From contig NC_089439.1 in the NCBI RefSeq assembly GCF_026210795.1, positions 4,712,001 to 4,776,000 on the forward strand: a stretch of DNA of 64,000 nt. Direction: 5' to 3'. Source of the stretch: Rhizophagus irregularis. Lineage: Eukaryota; Glomeromycota; Glomeromycetes; Glomerales; Glomeraceae. Position numbers and translations under genes: made by a program. Below are positions 38,176 to 50,359 of this stretch, in pieces. The notes beneath the pieces were generated by a model that was given only the letters and a program-made list of their open reading frames with translations, did no database searches and was not told the DNA's origin. The first letter of the stretch is position 1. Each line of letters opens with the position of its first letter.

Positions 38176-39125
38176 TTAACCAAACATTTTTCCAAAATTA
38201 ATTTCAAACTCTCCTAAAGGTGTACTGAATCCTGTTAATTTTCCGACTTTAAAACCTAAACCTACAATCTTAGCTTCTACACCATCGCTGCTAATAGATG
38301 CACTTGTATCAATATTAAGTCTAACGTTTGCTTTAACACCTCCAATTTCAAGTCTTCAACTTCTACCACATCAATACCTGTCTTTATTTCAACACCAATT
38401 TTTTCAGACACCTTAATGTGAATATTAAATATAGAAGTATAAAATTTGATATTATATTTTGGTTATCTTTATAGAGGTTACTTTTTATTAATACAGTATA
38501 AGAAAAAACATAGAAAGGGGGACGTTCAAACAGTAAAAAGTGCAATATTCGCAAGATTTAAAAAGATTGCAACCTATTATTAAACAAGCAGGAAATAAAA
38601 GCACTAGGTTTTTTCTGCTCTTAAAACGAATGCAGAATTTTGATAATGAATCAGGGGACCATAGCTGAAAAATGCGTATACTATCCGAGAACAGCCATGA
38701 ATTTCTCTCTTTCTTTTCTTTCTGGAATAGTCCAACGAACAGGAAATCATCTAACCGGAATATTGTCTAGGGTATAAACATAGTCCTCGATCGAACTAGA
38801 TAGATCAATATCTTGTCCCGTAGTAGTAACAATGGCCGTACCTCCGATCTTGATAAGGCAATAAGATGAATCCACTGGCTTTCCTACAACTTCTAGTAAG
38901 TTCATATTCCTGAAGTTTCCATCATAACAAATGAAAAATAAATTCGCGTTGAATTGCTTCATTTGCATTAGTATTGTCTTTCTCGTTAGTTACTACAATA
39001 TATTTCAAAACGCGCTCTGATATACTATCTTTTGTATTCGACGACATCAGTAGACTCTCTTCCAAGTTTTGGAAGATCAATATAATTACCAGCTGTTAAG
39101 GCCTTTATATTAAGAAAAGTCCACG
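38176..39125 (-). pseudogene. decayed gene with a Gly/Val-rich repeat-like C-terminal domain
   Basis: The C-terminal part (about 38430-38176) encodes a regular pattern of alternating Gly and hydrophobic residues (VSEKIGVEIKTGIDVVEVED, then GVEAKIVGLGFKVGK, then FSTPLGEFEINFGK) but needs a frame change near 38350. Upstream, coding-like pieces at 38747-38968 and about 38970-39125 (ALTAGNYIDLPKLG, YIVVTNEKDNTNANEAIQ) sit in different frames with stops between them. Together they look like one dead multi-exon gene. The Gly/Val pattern is familiar from large fungal multidomain proteins, but I cannot name it. Confidence 0.5.
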
Positions 39126-40440
39126 AGAAAATGGCCGTTGCATGGAGGTGAGCCCGTTAGAATGAATCTATTTAAATAAAATATTTACAATACGTGTATC
39201 TACGACGATGATTTGTATCCATGAAGATGTACATGCTAGCTCTTCAATCAATTGAGTCCTTTCCATCACCATATTTATGAGACGTGTTTGTCATGTGCAA
39301 AGCTGAGATTTCAAGTTTATTTATTTACGAATTATACTACTCTATTGAAACTTTCAAGAGGTTGATATAAATGTGTTCAGAGAAGTGCTTGATAATCTTC
39401 GAGAAAGGTAACTAGTTCCTCCTTGATGTACAACGTTAATTTTGCTATTACAGTAAGTATTAACGAAAGTTAAATTTTTTTCTAAATGTCCATCTACCAT
39501 AGCCTAATAATACACTGATTAGAACCTTGGAACCTCCGCAGTGATAATAGAAAGATCATATCACATATGTTAATTAGTACAAAACCTAATGTGATATCTC
39601 TGTATTCAGGGGTCCTAGCCTAATGCTACTGCTCGTTCGCTGTTTCAAACCGGGGTTTGGAACCGGTTAGGCTCACTCTGACTTGGTTTGGCTCGCAGAA
39701 CTGAAGCTGAACCAACAGAGTCGTTTCCATCCCTGTAGGGAAGATATAAAAGAGAGTGAGAGGAAAGTTTTCGTTTCTGTATTAGACGTTTTACTACCAA
39801 AATTTTAAGAGGGCAAAATTATACTAAAATTATGATAGTTTTGGTATAATTACTGTATAAGTGAAATAATAGCTGGATTACCTCCATATCATCATGATTT
39901 AAACCATGATAAAAGAACTTAGCAATGAAAATTTGCAAAGGTCTTAAAATAATATATCGTAAATTTCATATGTTTTTGTTATTTGCATTTAACATAAATG
40001 GACACAAAATAGACGTGTAACACTGTAACAACTGTAACATATCATTGGGCATTTGATTCACCTGATTGCAGATCATATACAAATATGACACTTCTTATTA
40101 CTTATAGTACTAAGGGAGCTAAGTGTTGCCGTGCGAGAAAAGCTGCCACCTTTTCCACGACAAGTGACATTGAGTTAAAATTAAATAAGATAAGAACTTT
40201 ATTAAATAAAATGCGTTGCTTGGTTTATTATTACATAAAATTATAAGATACGAATTTTGGGTTATAAAATATAAGATTTATGGGTTAAAAATATTACATT
40301 GATTACTGACATTGTGAAAATAAATTCTAATATAAAGATTAATTGATGTCTGAACGTAAGAACTCTTTCAATTTCTCCCAAAAGTATTTAAAGGTACGTT
40401 ATTAACTTATAATGTTTCACTATCCTTTAATGTTACATCA
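39126..40440. other. no gene; GC-richer patch with CAGGG ends
   Basis: Intergenic. A patch at about 39608-39737 is richer in GC than its surroundings and is bounded by CAGGG and CCCTG, as hAT-type elements are, but no matching 8-bp duplication is seen. The remainder is AT-rich. Confidence 0.4.
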
Positions 40441-40800
40441 TAATTACTATTATTATTATTAATGTTTATCACTATGCAGGTCTATGATTTTCATAAAATG
40501 ATCTACATCACGATCATTAATCATTAATTATTTCAATACCAATACTGAACCACATATTACGAAGTGAGCTATTATCATTACCTAATATACTGACCTATCT
40601 ACTACTTTTAATTATGGTAAAATTATGACACTACAGTGTGTAACAAAACCAGGCTAAATAATTCGCCATTTAATAAAACAACATATAAGGTTTTTATTGC
40701 TATTTTTCCATTTTACATCTCACCTATTTCCCTATTTTCGCCATACCGTATATCGTATTTTGATTTTTCCTTTATATCTAGTAGTGTGGTGACTTATTTT

Positions 40801-40818
40801 AAGGTTTCGCGAAACCTT
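40801..40818. promoter_or_regulatory. perfect 18-bp palindrome upstream of kelch copy 1
   Basis: AAGGTTTCGCGAAACCTT is a perfect palindrome lying 122 bp before the kelch ATG. The same 18 bp occur upstream of the other two kelch copies (54900-54917 and 61600-61617). It may be a binding site for a dimeric factor, or simply part of the duplicated 5' block. Confidence 0.5.
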
Positions 40819-40940
40819 TTAGCATTGTTTGCGTCATTAATTTATACTTTATCGCTCGTAACTTGTGGCGTATTACTAAATAAATGTGTTTAATTTGTTA
40901 TTTCAAACATATTAAATGTATTTGTGACATTTTTAATCAA

Positions 40941-42537
40941 ATGTCTCGATATTCTATATTCTTTTTTTTTTTCACAATTAATTATTACTAGTCCTTATAC
41001 ACTTGTTGGACGTGTTGGTCACACCGCAAGTTATATGGACAATAAAATTTATTTTCTTGGTGGAATGATAGAAAAATATTCTGATGATACCAATGATTTT
41101 TTTTATTTAGACGTTTCAAAACCTTTTAATTTGGATTCTACTTTACCAATCTTTGATTTAAGTAACGATGCTCGTTATATTCATCCTCATAGTTATGGGG
41201 TATCATCTATTTGTGGTCCTAACAAAGATATGATCTTTATAATGTGTAGAGCTTTTAAAGATAGTTTTTCTTATAGATTTATTAATAGCGAAGAGTGGGT
41301 TCCGGGTACAGGTGCTACTGATATTCAATGGTTATCAGCCGTCTGTAATGAAAATGGATCACGTATATATATATATGGTAGTGGATATGATGATAATGAA
41401 TATTTTATGACTATTTTATATACTACCTCCTGGATTTCAGTATTTCTTGATAAGAATAATAATAATATAATGAATTATCTTTCTCTGGCGATCTTATTAC
41501 CAAAAGGAAGAATTGTTTATATCGGCAATAGATACATTGATAATGAATTGGTTAATGTACGACTATTTTGATTAATTAATTTTTATTGTTATTAGATACG
41601 TAATGATTTAATTTACTGTATGTTTATTATATTAACACAGTTTCGGAATATTCATATATATGATACCAATGATGGAACATGGATAAATATGGTAAATAAT
41701 TTTATAAAGGAGATGCCAATTTTTTATTCTCTGCACAAAATTTGTTACAACACAATTATTCATAGGGTACAAATGGAACTATACCATCACCTAGAAATTT
41801 ACATACAGCGGTCTTAAGTATGTACTATCAATTTTAAAAAAAACATATATTAGATTAAATAAAGTATTTTTAATAAAATGGGTTAAATAATTTTCTAGCA
41901 CAAGATGGTCTTATTATTATATATGGAGGAATAAAAGAAATGAGACCTGTTCCTGATCAAATCTTAGTTTTAGATACCAAAGTAAACCCTTTTACATGGT
42001 CCATTCCTAATATCGATCCTGCACCTAGCTCTGCACCAACCAGTGGACATACGGCTACTCTTGTTGGAAATTATATGATTATTGCATTTGGTATGAATGT
42101 TATATTGATGAAATCTTGCTTTTACTTGAATTAAGTTTATTTAATTTTTCTTCAAATTATTATATTATTTAGGAAATTACAATCATACTCCTCAAAATAT
42201 AGTTTATAGTGATCAAATTCATATGATTGACGTGAGCGAAAAAAATAATTACAAGTGGGTTAAAAGTTTTACTCCAAATAATACCTATACAATTGAATCA
42301 GCAAGTACAACTGAATCAGAAAGTACAACTGAATCAGCAAGTACAACTGAATCAGCAAGTGCAACTAAATCAGCAAATGCAACCAAATCACCTGGAGCAG
42401 CTCATGCAGCAATAATAGGTGGAACAACTTGTGTTATTGCAACTGTAATAATTATTATATCTGTTAGTTACTTATTATATCGTAGAAAGAGAACTGTTAT
42501 ATATGCTCCCCAAGCTAAACATGCAATTAACTGTTAA
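40941..42537 (+). CDS. kelch-type membrane protein, copy 1 (frame break in signal peptide)
   Basis: Predicted exons: 40941-41556, 41641-41691, 41766-41817, 41899-42090, 42173-42537. Exons 2-5 join in frame, as does exon 1 after the signal peptide. Kelch-like motifs recur (GHTASYMDNKIYFLGG, NIHIYDTNDGTW, DGLIIIYGG, SGHTATLVGNYMIIAFG), as in beta-propeller proteins. A Ser/Thr stalk made of six-residue repeats precedes one transmembrane helix and a short basic tail ending HAINC, so the propeller should face outside. The ATG at 40941 is followed by an 11-T run; the frame downstream needs a different run length, so the start is broken or misread. Two paralogs lie at 53-55 and 60-61.5 kb. Confidence 0.75.
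42296..42390 (+). repeat. 18-bp coding repeat in the kelch copy 1 stalk
   Basis: Units like GAATCAGCAAGTACAACT are repeated four to five times, encoding ESASTT blocks. The other two kelch copies have at most one remnant of this stretch, so the stalk length differs between paralogs (longest in copy 1). Confidence 0.8.
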
Positions 42538-43295
42538 GTTTTATAGAGTGTTAATGGGCGATAAAATACACATATAACATGATTACATGAACATACTATA
42601 TATGACCAGACATTTTAACCTTTTTTAATTTGCTTCTAATCTTCTAATCTGTAATAGTAATTCTTTATTTAAAAAAATTTATTATCGAGAAGTTTTCAGA
42701 TTTGAAATAAAAAAAGCAATTATTTTAGAGTAATATTTTACATAAACCCTAAAAATTTAACCGATATCGTTAAAATAATCCTAATGATATCATTTTGATA
42801 TTTATTATGATATTATAATTAATATAATGTCGGTAAAGATATTAAATAATAATATCATTTTTTAGGATATCAATTTGATATCATTTTAATATCGTAAATA
42901 TATGATATTGTAATGATAAAAAATATTAAAACGATGCTATCTTAATTAGGGATGTTAAATGGTTCAACTAGTTCGGTTTTGATTCAAACTAGTAATAGTT
43001 TAACTGTTTAAGTGCTTAAGCAAGATCTATGGAACAAGTAAACTTTGATATTTTAAATATGATAACACGTGATGCTGACGAATAACAATTTTCTTTCTTT
43101 TTTTTTTATGGTAAACCGTATGCAATTTTATTAGTAATGATACAGAACTAATACAGGCAAAATTTACAAATTCCCATTCATGTATATCGACTCGGTTTTA
43201 AAACTAGTATAATGAACAAAGATTGATTAAGTTGGTTCAAACTAGTAAACTAGCTAGTTTTAGACTAAACTATATCAGTTAAGCTCTAGTAGTTA
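42538..43295. repeat. kelch 3' flank with shared repeat R1
   Basis: Downstream of copy 1 is a block of ATATC/GATAT-rich sequence (about 42760-42945) and then R1, which starts GGGATGTTAAATGGTTCAAC at about 42951 and includes AACTAGTTCGG, TTTAAGTGCTTAAGCAAGATCT and ACGTGATGCTGACGAATAAC. R1 also follows kelch copies 2 and 3, in opposite orientation on the window (51560-51752 plus 52340-52365, and 59290-59515). The duplicated unit therefore spans the gene plus this flank. Confidence 0.8.
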
Positions 43296-44760
43296 TTATT
43301 AATAAAGATGATAAAATGGTTAATAATGCTTGGAGGAATAACGTGCCAGTTTATTAGAAGGCTTTTAAAAATCATTTAGACTGAGAGAACTTCTTTCAGA
43401 CGGCCATTAGCGTTAGTAATATATTTGATTTTATATTTATATACTGTACCCAATAATTGATTTAGCTGATGCATAGTATTTTTTCATATTATTAGATTAT
43501 TGTAACAAAACTACTATTATGCATAATTCATTTTATGCGAAAGCGACGAGTCAAAAACAACTTGAAATCAAAATTGTTCAATTGATACGAATATTTTTTT
43601 TAAAAAAAAATTAATATTTGTCACCCTCAAGAGAAATTCTGTTCGTTAAAATATAATTTTAACACGTAGAACAGTCGGCGCCATCTATTGAAAAAGTTAT
43701 TTCAAACGTGTGTTACAGGTATAATACGGAACCAAACGTATAAAGATCGTACTTAAATAACACAAACCTAACTATTAACAAACTGCGTCCAGCTGATAAT
43801 TAAAGAAAAAGAAGATGCCCAATTAAAACTAAATAAGCAGTTTGTATACAAGAAGTTAGTAAATACAACGAAAATTCGAGTAAGATTTATTATGATTATT
43901 TAAACTAATTTATTAAAATTTTAAATTGTAAAAACTCTCTAAAAATTTGACTATCTTATAAGAGACAATTGGCAATTTTTTCGATTCAAAAGAATTAGAA
44001 AGAATTAGAAATGTAACACACGTATATATTTATTTTGGACTTAGATTAAAATAATAATTTCATAAACGGACCTTCAATTATATATTACATAATAAAATTA
44101 AAAATTTTTTTATTGGTCTTTAATGGACCGGTTTAAATTAATTTACTTTATAAAATTGCTATCTAAATTTATAAATATTTTCTGAAACTTTGATAATCAT
44201 CAATCGTATCGTAATTGATAATAATGTCACATCAATAACATTTAATTTGTAATTGTTGTAATTACAATTTTTTCGCGTTATCAGAAAACAAGAAAAATTA
44301 CTGTAATATAAACATTGCATATCGCATAATGGCGTAGTTAATTCTTGAATTCTGAATTGAATTCTGGTACGCTTCCTTTAAATTAATATATAACTGGTTA
44401 GCATTCACGTTTTATTTATCGTTTTAAAGCAATACATAATGTGTAAACAAAAATTTTATTTTCGATTAAAAAATACCCCGTCTTTTTTTGATTTACAAGG
44501 AAAGTGTGACAAGAAAAAATATTTTTCTTTACCATTTTTGATTATAGAATCTTAATAAAAATTTCCTTTTTTTAAATTTGATTTTAACGTTAATTATTAA
44601 TTAATAAATTAAAAATTATGATATAAATTCTATTTCCTCTCATTACGGATTTTTTTAGTAACATTATTTCTTTTTTTTTAAAAAAAAAGAAATGAAAAAA
44701 AAATTGTTATACAAAATGCATAATAAAATAAATATATTTAATTGAAAAAAATTTATTTTT
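43296..44760. other. no gene recognised
   Basis: AT-rich intergenic DNA with T-run/A-run junctions near 43590 and 44665. No supported exon. Confidence 0.5.
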
Positions 44761-44767
44761 ATTATAA

Positions 44768-45149
44768 TGAAAACAAAAGAGGAATTATTCTTTGGAACGA
44801 GAAAGTACAAAATATATCAAAAGAATTATCGTCTTCAAAATTCCAGAATTCGTCAATGGTAAAAGCTAAGCTATCTTGTTAAGTGATTTAGTGATTTGAC
44901 GCCCATTTAATGAGTTAAAATCCTATTTTTCATTTTAAAAAAAAAATTCCTCAAGACTTTCCTATTTCACTTTTAACAGAAAAACCATGGATTGAATCCG
45001 AAAATACTATTACGTCAAATTATCGACAAGTTAAAAGCGCAGGTTCGAATCAAACCGAAGGAAACCCTCACACATTTGCAAACAATATTAATTACGCTAT
45101 CCATTGCGGCAAATTAATTTTTCATAAGAAATGTGTTCAACTTATCTAA
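44768..45149 (+). pseudogene. coding-like fragment pair, possible Myb-like relative
   Basis: A short frame from 44768 ends in NSRIRQW just before GTAAAA, reminiscent of the KQIRQRW end of exon 2 in the Myb-like genes. After about 85 bp an open stretch of 68 codons (44946-45149) starts IPQDFPISLLTEKPWIESEN and ends with a TAA. The second piece does not carry the CHDPL-type motif, so the link is weak. It could also be an unrelated gene relic. Confidence 0.3.
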
Positions 45150-46019
45150 TGTGGAAGTGCGATTTATGGGTATGATTTAAAATTCTTATTTTTTTCAATA
45201 AGATAACCTATTTATCCAATTGGTAATTTAACCATAATAATTGCTTGTAGAACAGTTTTGAATGGTGAAATAGTTTAGGGCATACCAATATGCATTTCTT
45301 GTACGAATCTTTTTACAAGCATCAACTGTGTCGTACATCAAATTATATCTAGAATGCTTGCTGTACTGTGTCTAACTTTGTTACGGAAGATGAATAGAGG
45401 GCAATCACAATCATATGAGCCATGGTTCGAAGGCACAATCTGCAATCCAATGAACAAAAATTCTGACCTTTGAAATGTTGAAACTTTCAATTTACAAAAG
45501 GTGATAGTGAATTAAAATATTTTAATGTTTTCGAGAGAATTGGCTGTTTAATGAATCTTTAAGTTTCAATATGGTTTAGAGAAATAGGTTTACGGTAGGT
45601 ATTGTAGAGTAAGAGTAATATTATTATTGATGAAACAAAGTGGGTTTTGGCCAAGGAGATAAAGGTGAAGCGATATTTTCAGTTTATTTTGTTCCATCTT
45701 TTTGTATTTGTTTATTAGTATATAAATGATCGAAGTTTTAATCTCTAGATCTATTTGGAAATTAGTTGAACGACTGGACGACTAAGACGAGCAGATTTGT
45801 TAGAATCAAAGAAGAGTTAAGGTGAGTAGATAATGATGTAATTGATGGATGAGGGAGATGAATATGGAAAAAGAAGTAAGATCACACTTATACTAACCAT
45901 TGATATAGACCAAATTGTGATTCAGTTGATCTAATACGTAAAGTTTTTTTTTTTTAGGAATTCTCGGCTCTTGTAAATTGAACTTGTGACTTGTTAGACT
46001 TATGGTTTAGACATCGAGC
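45150..46019. other. no gene recognised
   Basis: AT-rich with some purine-rich stretches. A GTAATTGATGGATGAGGGAGATG motif near 45838 has a weak relative near 26700. No supported exon. Confidence 0.4.
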
Positions 46020-46260
46020 GTACTGCGTACGAATCTCATGGTTGACGAATCCGCAATTCATTTAAACATTGCCAGTTCATTTTTGGCACTACCTATAATT
46101 GGCTCAGAAGTTCATTTAACTTCTATATGATCCAATAGTTCGTTAGCTGGCACGCCGACACTTAGCTTCTCGAATGAGTACGACCCTTTTGTAACTGCCA
46201 CCACATATGAAAATATCAATTGGCAAGCCACGTTTCGAACGATATCTGTGGGGAGAGACA
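46020..46260 (-). pseudogene. GC-richer coding relic
   Basis: Base composition is less AT-rich than the surroundings. The minus strand encodes a short open stretch (RYRSKRGLPIDIFICGGSYK, then RVVLIREAK) before stops. The D-I-x-I then E-x-K arrangement is loosely like a PD-(D/E)XK nuclease core, but this is too short to assign. Confidence 0.25.
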
Positions 46261-46619
46261 TTAGCTGTGACTGATCTTTGATTCTGAACTTGCAAGTATT
46301 CTGCTATGTGAATTTGAACTTTAGGAACAATAATAACATTTTATCATTTTATCATTTTTTTTGTGGGGTTAACTTTGGTTTCTCAAATGGCACTAAAAGG
46401 TAATATTTTATTTATCGATAGATTTTGAGAATCAAGTGTTTTTTTGAGAAAACATAAATTAACTATTTTTTCCTTTTTATGAGAAATGGGCCTATCTACT
46501 GTAGAGACAAAACTTAAACTATGTAAGTTCTAAAGGGATTGTTCATTTAACATTACTAACTAAAAGAAAAATGTACTGTTTCTTGTTTAATTCTGTAAAA
46601 ATCAATTGTTCTATTATAG

Positions 46620-46832
46620 GATGGTTTACGCCGTTTTAGAATTAGTTTTATATTGTTCGGCTTAATATTTACAACTGAAGCATTTGGAATTATTGCAAAC
46701 AACTGCGATCAAGCAGTGAAAGTAGCGGCCTTTGTTGGAATTTATATAAGTTTTGGATATTTACCGCTTCGAAAAAACGAGTCGGTTATAACAGAACAAG
46801 ATAGAAGTACCAAGTATTGTGGAACAAAGTAA
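46620..46832 (+). pseudogene. possible exon with a transmembrane segment
   Basis: After a TATTATAG acceptor, 71 codons are open to a TAA. They begin DGLRRFR, contain a hydrophobic stretch (ISFILFGLIFTTEAFGIIA) and a second weaker one, and end polar. A candidate start exon near 46390 (MALK) and a piece near 46480-46520 cannot be joined without a stop, so either an exon is missed or the gene is dead. Confidence 0.3.
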
Positions 46833-47425
46833 AGGTACGATGTTTATTTACTTTAGGTTGTGAAGCATTTTGAAATTCTTTCTGTTGAATTATTGTACTT
46901 AGGATCCAAACTAATGAGGACATAATTTTTTTGCAAAAGTGTAGGGGACGAATTTACGAAAGATAAATACGTTAAATTTAAATGAGATTCTTGATTATTT
47001 CGAAGTTGATTCACAATAAAATAAGAATTACATGGAGGGTTTAAAAGGTATTTCCATATTTAAGTTTATTGATGTATAAAACTGAATGAAAATTTTTTTT
47101 TCATTGCGTACAAGAACCGAAAAATCTAATAATGTATGTTTGATAACAGGGAATTTTTTGATCTTCGTCCATATTTTTCCTTTCATTATTATCCCGTCAT
47201 TTTACTCATTTATAAAGGTAATAATGAACTTTCATACACTACTGTATGAAAAGGCTGATTTTTACGTGGAAAAATCAATCACTATAGATAAACATTCCAA
47301 TTAACATTTATTCTGATAAATAATGCCATTCAAAGAACTTCCAAAGTTGGACTATACCTTAATTCCTTGTATTTCCTCCAAAATAAATTTTAAGAGGGAA
47401 TGATGAATTTCTTGAGAAAGAAAAA
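46833..47425. other. no gene recognised
   Basis: AT-rich. An open frame at 47086-47304 has one hydrophobic stretch but poor composition and no splice context. Confidence 0.4.
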
Positions 47426-48220
47426 ATGGGTTGGTTTTTACATTCGAAAGTGAGTCAATTAAAATGAATCATTATTATTATTTTAAAAATCAATCAATTT
47501 ATTTATGTTTTATTGATCAGAACAAGGAAATTCTTCGAATAAGTGGGACCTCTTTGAGATTCTTTCAACTTACGATAAAATAAGATAAAATAAATGATGG
47601 AGATCGAAAGCACGTGAAACAAAAAAAAATATGAAAAAAAACAATAAATTACACATGATGTTGTTGCTACTTGCTTGCATTTAATGGCATCAATAATAGT
47701 GATATCACACCATTACCGAATCGGGGTTTTTTACCTCTCGTCTCACAATTAATACCATATATGACCGCATGTAACAATAATCACACCCTTGTTTCAATCT
47801 CATCTTGTGAGTACAATATTAACAATTTTAATTATAATAAATAATTATTCAAAATAAAAAATGAAAGCAAATATGGTTGTATTAAATCATTTTCATTGTG
47901 AATAATGTGCATAAGAAATATGGTGTAAGAAAAATCCCATTTTCTCAAAAAAAAAAAAAAAAAAGGAAATAATTTTCTGATTCATTGGCTCCCGGAAAAA
48001 GAAATTGCCAAATATAGTGTTACTAAAAAAAAAGCTGATTATATAATATTGTCTACATTAACAATGAAATTCAGCCGACATGATTTTAGAATTATTATTA
48101 AAACAAAAACAAAAAAAGAAAAAAAAGAAGGTTCGTGATATCGAAGAATCTTTGATAGCGCATATTAACCAAATTAGAACGTTACATTATATGTTAAAAG
48201 CAGTTTGATTGTGCGTTTTA
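47426..48220 (+). pseudogene. decayed copy of the 28-kb Myb-like locus
   Basis: The start ATGGGTTGGTTTTTACATTC followed by GTGAGT matches the first exon and donor of the 28.1-kb gene (ATGGGTTGGTTATTGGATTC). Further on, TTTAATGGCATCAATAATAGTGAT near 47679 matches a stretch of the 28.9-kb last exon, and CAGTTTGATTGTGCGTTT near 48201 matches 29773 in the 3' flank. The distance between first and last landmarks is about half that of the source locus, so large deletions have occurred; exons 2 and 3 are gone. Confidence 0.6.
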
Positions 48221-49672
48221 TTTACTTTTTCAATATTTGTAAATATAAAATATACACAAAACAATTTATTATAAATAGGAGGCAAATTCTTTTTACTTTA
48301 TAAAAAACTTGCAATAATTACAAAACATGATTCTTTTTGATAGTAAAAAAGGAAGTAAGAGACGTTCAATATAAATTTATAATATTCTTTATGGCAGGTG
48401 TTAAAAATATTGTACATTAGGGTAGTGAAATATTCACACACACAATTGTAAATTCATTCCTCTGTTTAATTAAACTATCATTGGCGGGACTTGGAAAAGC
48501 GCACAAATTATTTTCTATATACTGACATCATATAAATTGCACATTTTCGAAATTTGTCGGAAAGCTCCCGAAGCTAGAGCCAATGTTCCCCCGAAATGAA
48601 CTGTGAAGATAAGATCAAATGATCAAAGTAGTGATGCAATTTTGCCTTTTATAGTGATTGGATAAACACAAATGCAAGAAATAAGCGAGGTATGATGAGA
48701 ACCCTAGAGGTAAGGGATTTGCGTAAGGGATTTTGATTTGTGTATCCAACATTCACTAATTCGTCATTAGAAATATCTCAGTCCAGCCACTTACTTTTTT
48801 TGAATAATAATTATTATTGTTACAAACATCGGAGTGAATTATTCCAAGTGTTCAATATTCAATTGTTCTAATTTTATGATTTTATGGCTGAATAAGTTCA
48901 TTTTTTTTAAAAAATTTATTACAAGCAATTTTTTTTTTTATTAACTCAGGATTTTATAAATTATGATTTTTTGAATATATTATGTATAAATCATATTCGA
49001 AAAGTTCATTAATAAAAAGAAAAATTTTCGTGTCGTCAAAATATACGAGAACAAATAAATTATTGATTTTCCCTTTTTTTTAAAAAAAAATAAAATAAAA
49101 TAATAGTAATACTGTAATAAATAAATGACTAATTAATAAGCTTTTATTTTAACCTAAAAAAATAATAATTGTTTGACAATAAAAAAAAAATGCATTGTAC
49201 TATATTTAATATTCAATAAATAAACATAAACACGATGCATGTGATGCGGGTGATCTCCATTATTGGCCACATCAACCATATCAACCATTGTCGACATTTG
49301 CATTATTGACCTAATCGTGAAAAATTTAATTAAAAAAAAAATTTTAATTTAATACAAGTTAAATAATCGTGATACGTTTCATTTTTAATAATGTAATTTC
49401 CTTAATTATGGGATAATTTCATTTTGTTTCAGATTTAGGGTAAAAAAGCGAGAATATATATCATCATACGTATCATACATACGTGATTTCTATTTTATTG
49501 AACAACTAAATAAAGACAATAAATAATCTGATTCAAATGAACGATTTAATGTACTACTATTGATTGATCTCCTGAAAGGGGCTGAGACTTTGACCAAAGA
49601 AAAAAATACATAAATAGGAAGGTTGACATTCTGTCTCTGTACCTTGATCTAAAAGGGTCTCAGATCATAAGT
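48221..49672. other. no gene recognised
   Basis: AT-rich intergenic DNA. T-run/A-run junctions near 48905 and 49075. The last part is the promoter side of the fourth Myb-like gene. Confidence 0.5.
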
Positions 49673-50359
49673 ATGGGAAAAGCAAAGAAAACAAAAGGAC
49701 ATCCATTCTCCAGTCATGTACGTGCTTTTTGAAAAAATTTTTTATTTTTAATCATTTTAAAATAATTTTAATTTTTTTTTCTTTGTAGTATGATAAAATT
49801 ATCTTGGAGAATATAAAAAAATTGGGAAATCATAAAGACCGCTATTTGATGATTAGTAAATTGCCCGGATTGTATTTAAAGTTTACTTCAAAGCAAATAA
49901 GACAAAGGTAAGTTATCGTTTATCATGTATTAAATTAATTTAAATTACTTTTTTACCTTTTTTTTTTTTAAAAAAAAAAATGTTTTTGGTTTTAGGTACA
50001 CGAATATACTCGACCCAGCTCGTAAGTTAAATCTTTTTGATTTTTTTTTCAGAAAGAAAAAAAAATAAAAAAATAATTTGAATTTATGTTTTACATTAGT
50101 TTGTCACGACCCGCTTGGTTATGATGAAAGAATGTATATCATCCAGGAAATAAGACTAAATAATAATGTTAGTTGGAAAAAATTAACTCTTAAGATGAAT
50201 GGTCAATTCAGTAAATTACGTTCCGAAAATAAAATAAAAAATTTTTGGACTTCTACCAAAAAATCGCTTCTTTCTAGAAGGGATATTCATCCAGAAGCAA
50301 GTTCGTTGGATATCTTAGTTGAAGAAGCGTTAAGATATGATTTTTTTAAGACAGATTAA
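49673..50359 (+). CDS. compact Myb/SANT-like protein, fourth member
   Basis: Predicted exons: 49673-49717, 49789-49907, 49996-50021 (26 nt), 50100-50359; 450 coding bases, 149 residues, all junctions in frame. The N-terminus is basic (GKAKKTKG). Domain 1 ends TSKQIRQRY, so the usual microexon Trp is Tyr here. The microexon gives YTNILDPA and the last exon starts LCHDPL, then has the second domain ending SENKIKNFW. A short acidic tail follows. It lies 17 kb from the other three members with kelch and relic sequences between, so the family is dispersed within the window. Likely nuclear; targets unknown. Confidence 0.76.

Noticed and set aside
39608..39737. Possible hAT-type short element bounded by CAGGG and CCCTG
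   Set aside because: No 8-bp flanking duplication (TCTGTATT against TAGGGAAG) and inner ends do not pair well; kept only as a composition note.
40636..40893. Open frame upstream of kelch copy 1, with a counterpart upstream of copy 3 (61516-61794)
   Set aside because: Both frames begin at a non-ATG codon and lie in the duplicated 5' flank; the version in copy 2 is broken. Similarity is explained by shared DNA, not by protein constraint.
45030..45062. GGTTCGAATC, a tRNA T-loop-like box
   Set aside because: It lies in an open coding-like stretch, and no acceptor or anticodon stem can be folded around it. No tRNA, rRNA or CRISPR array was found in the window.
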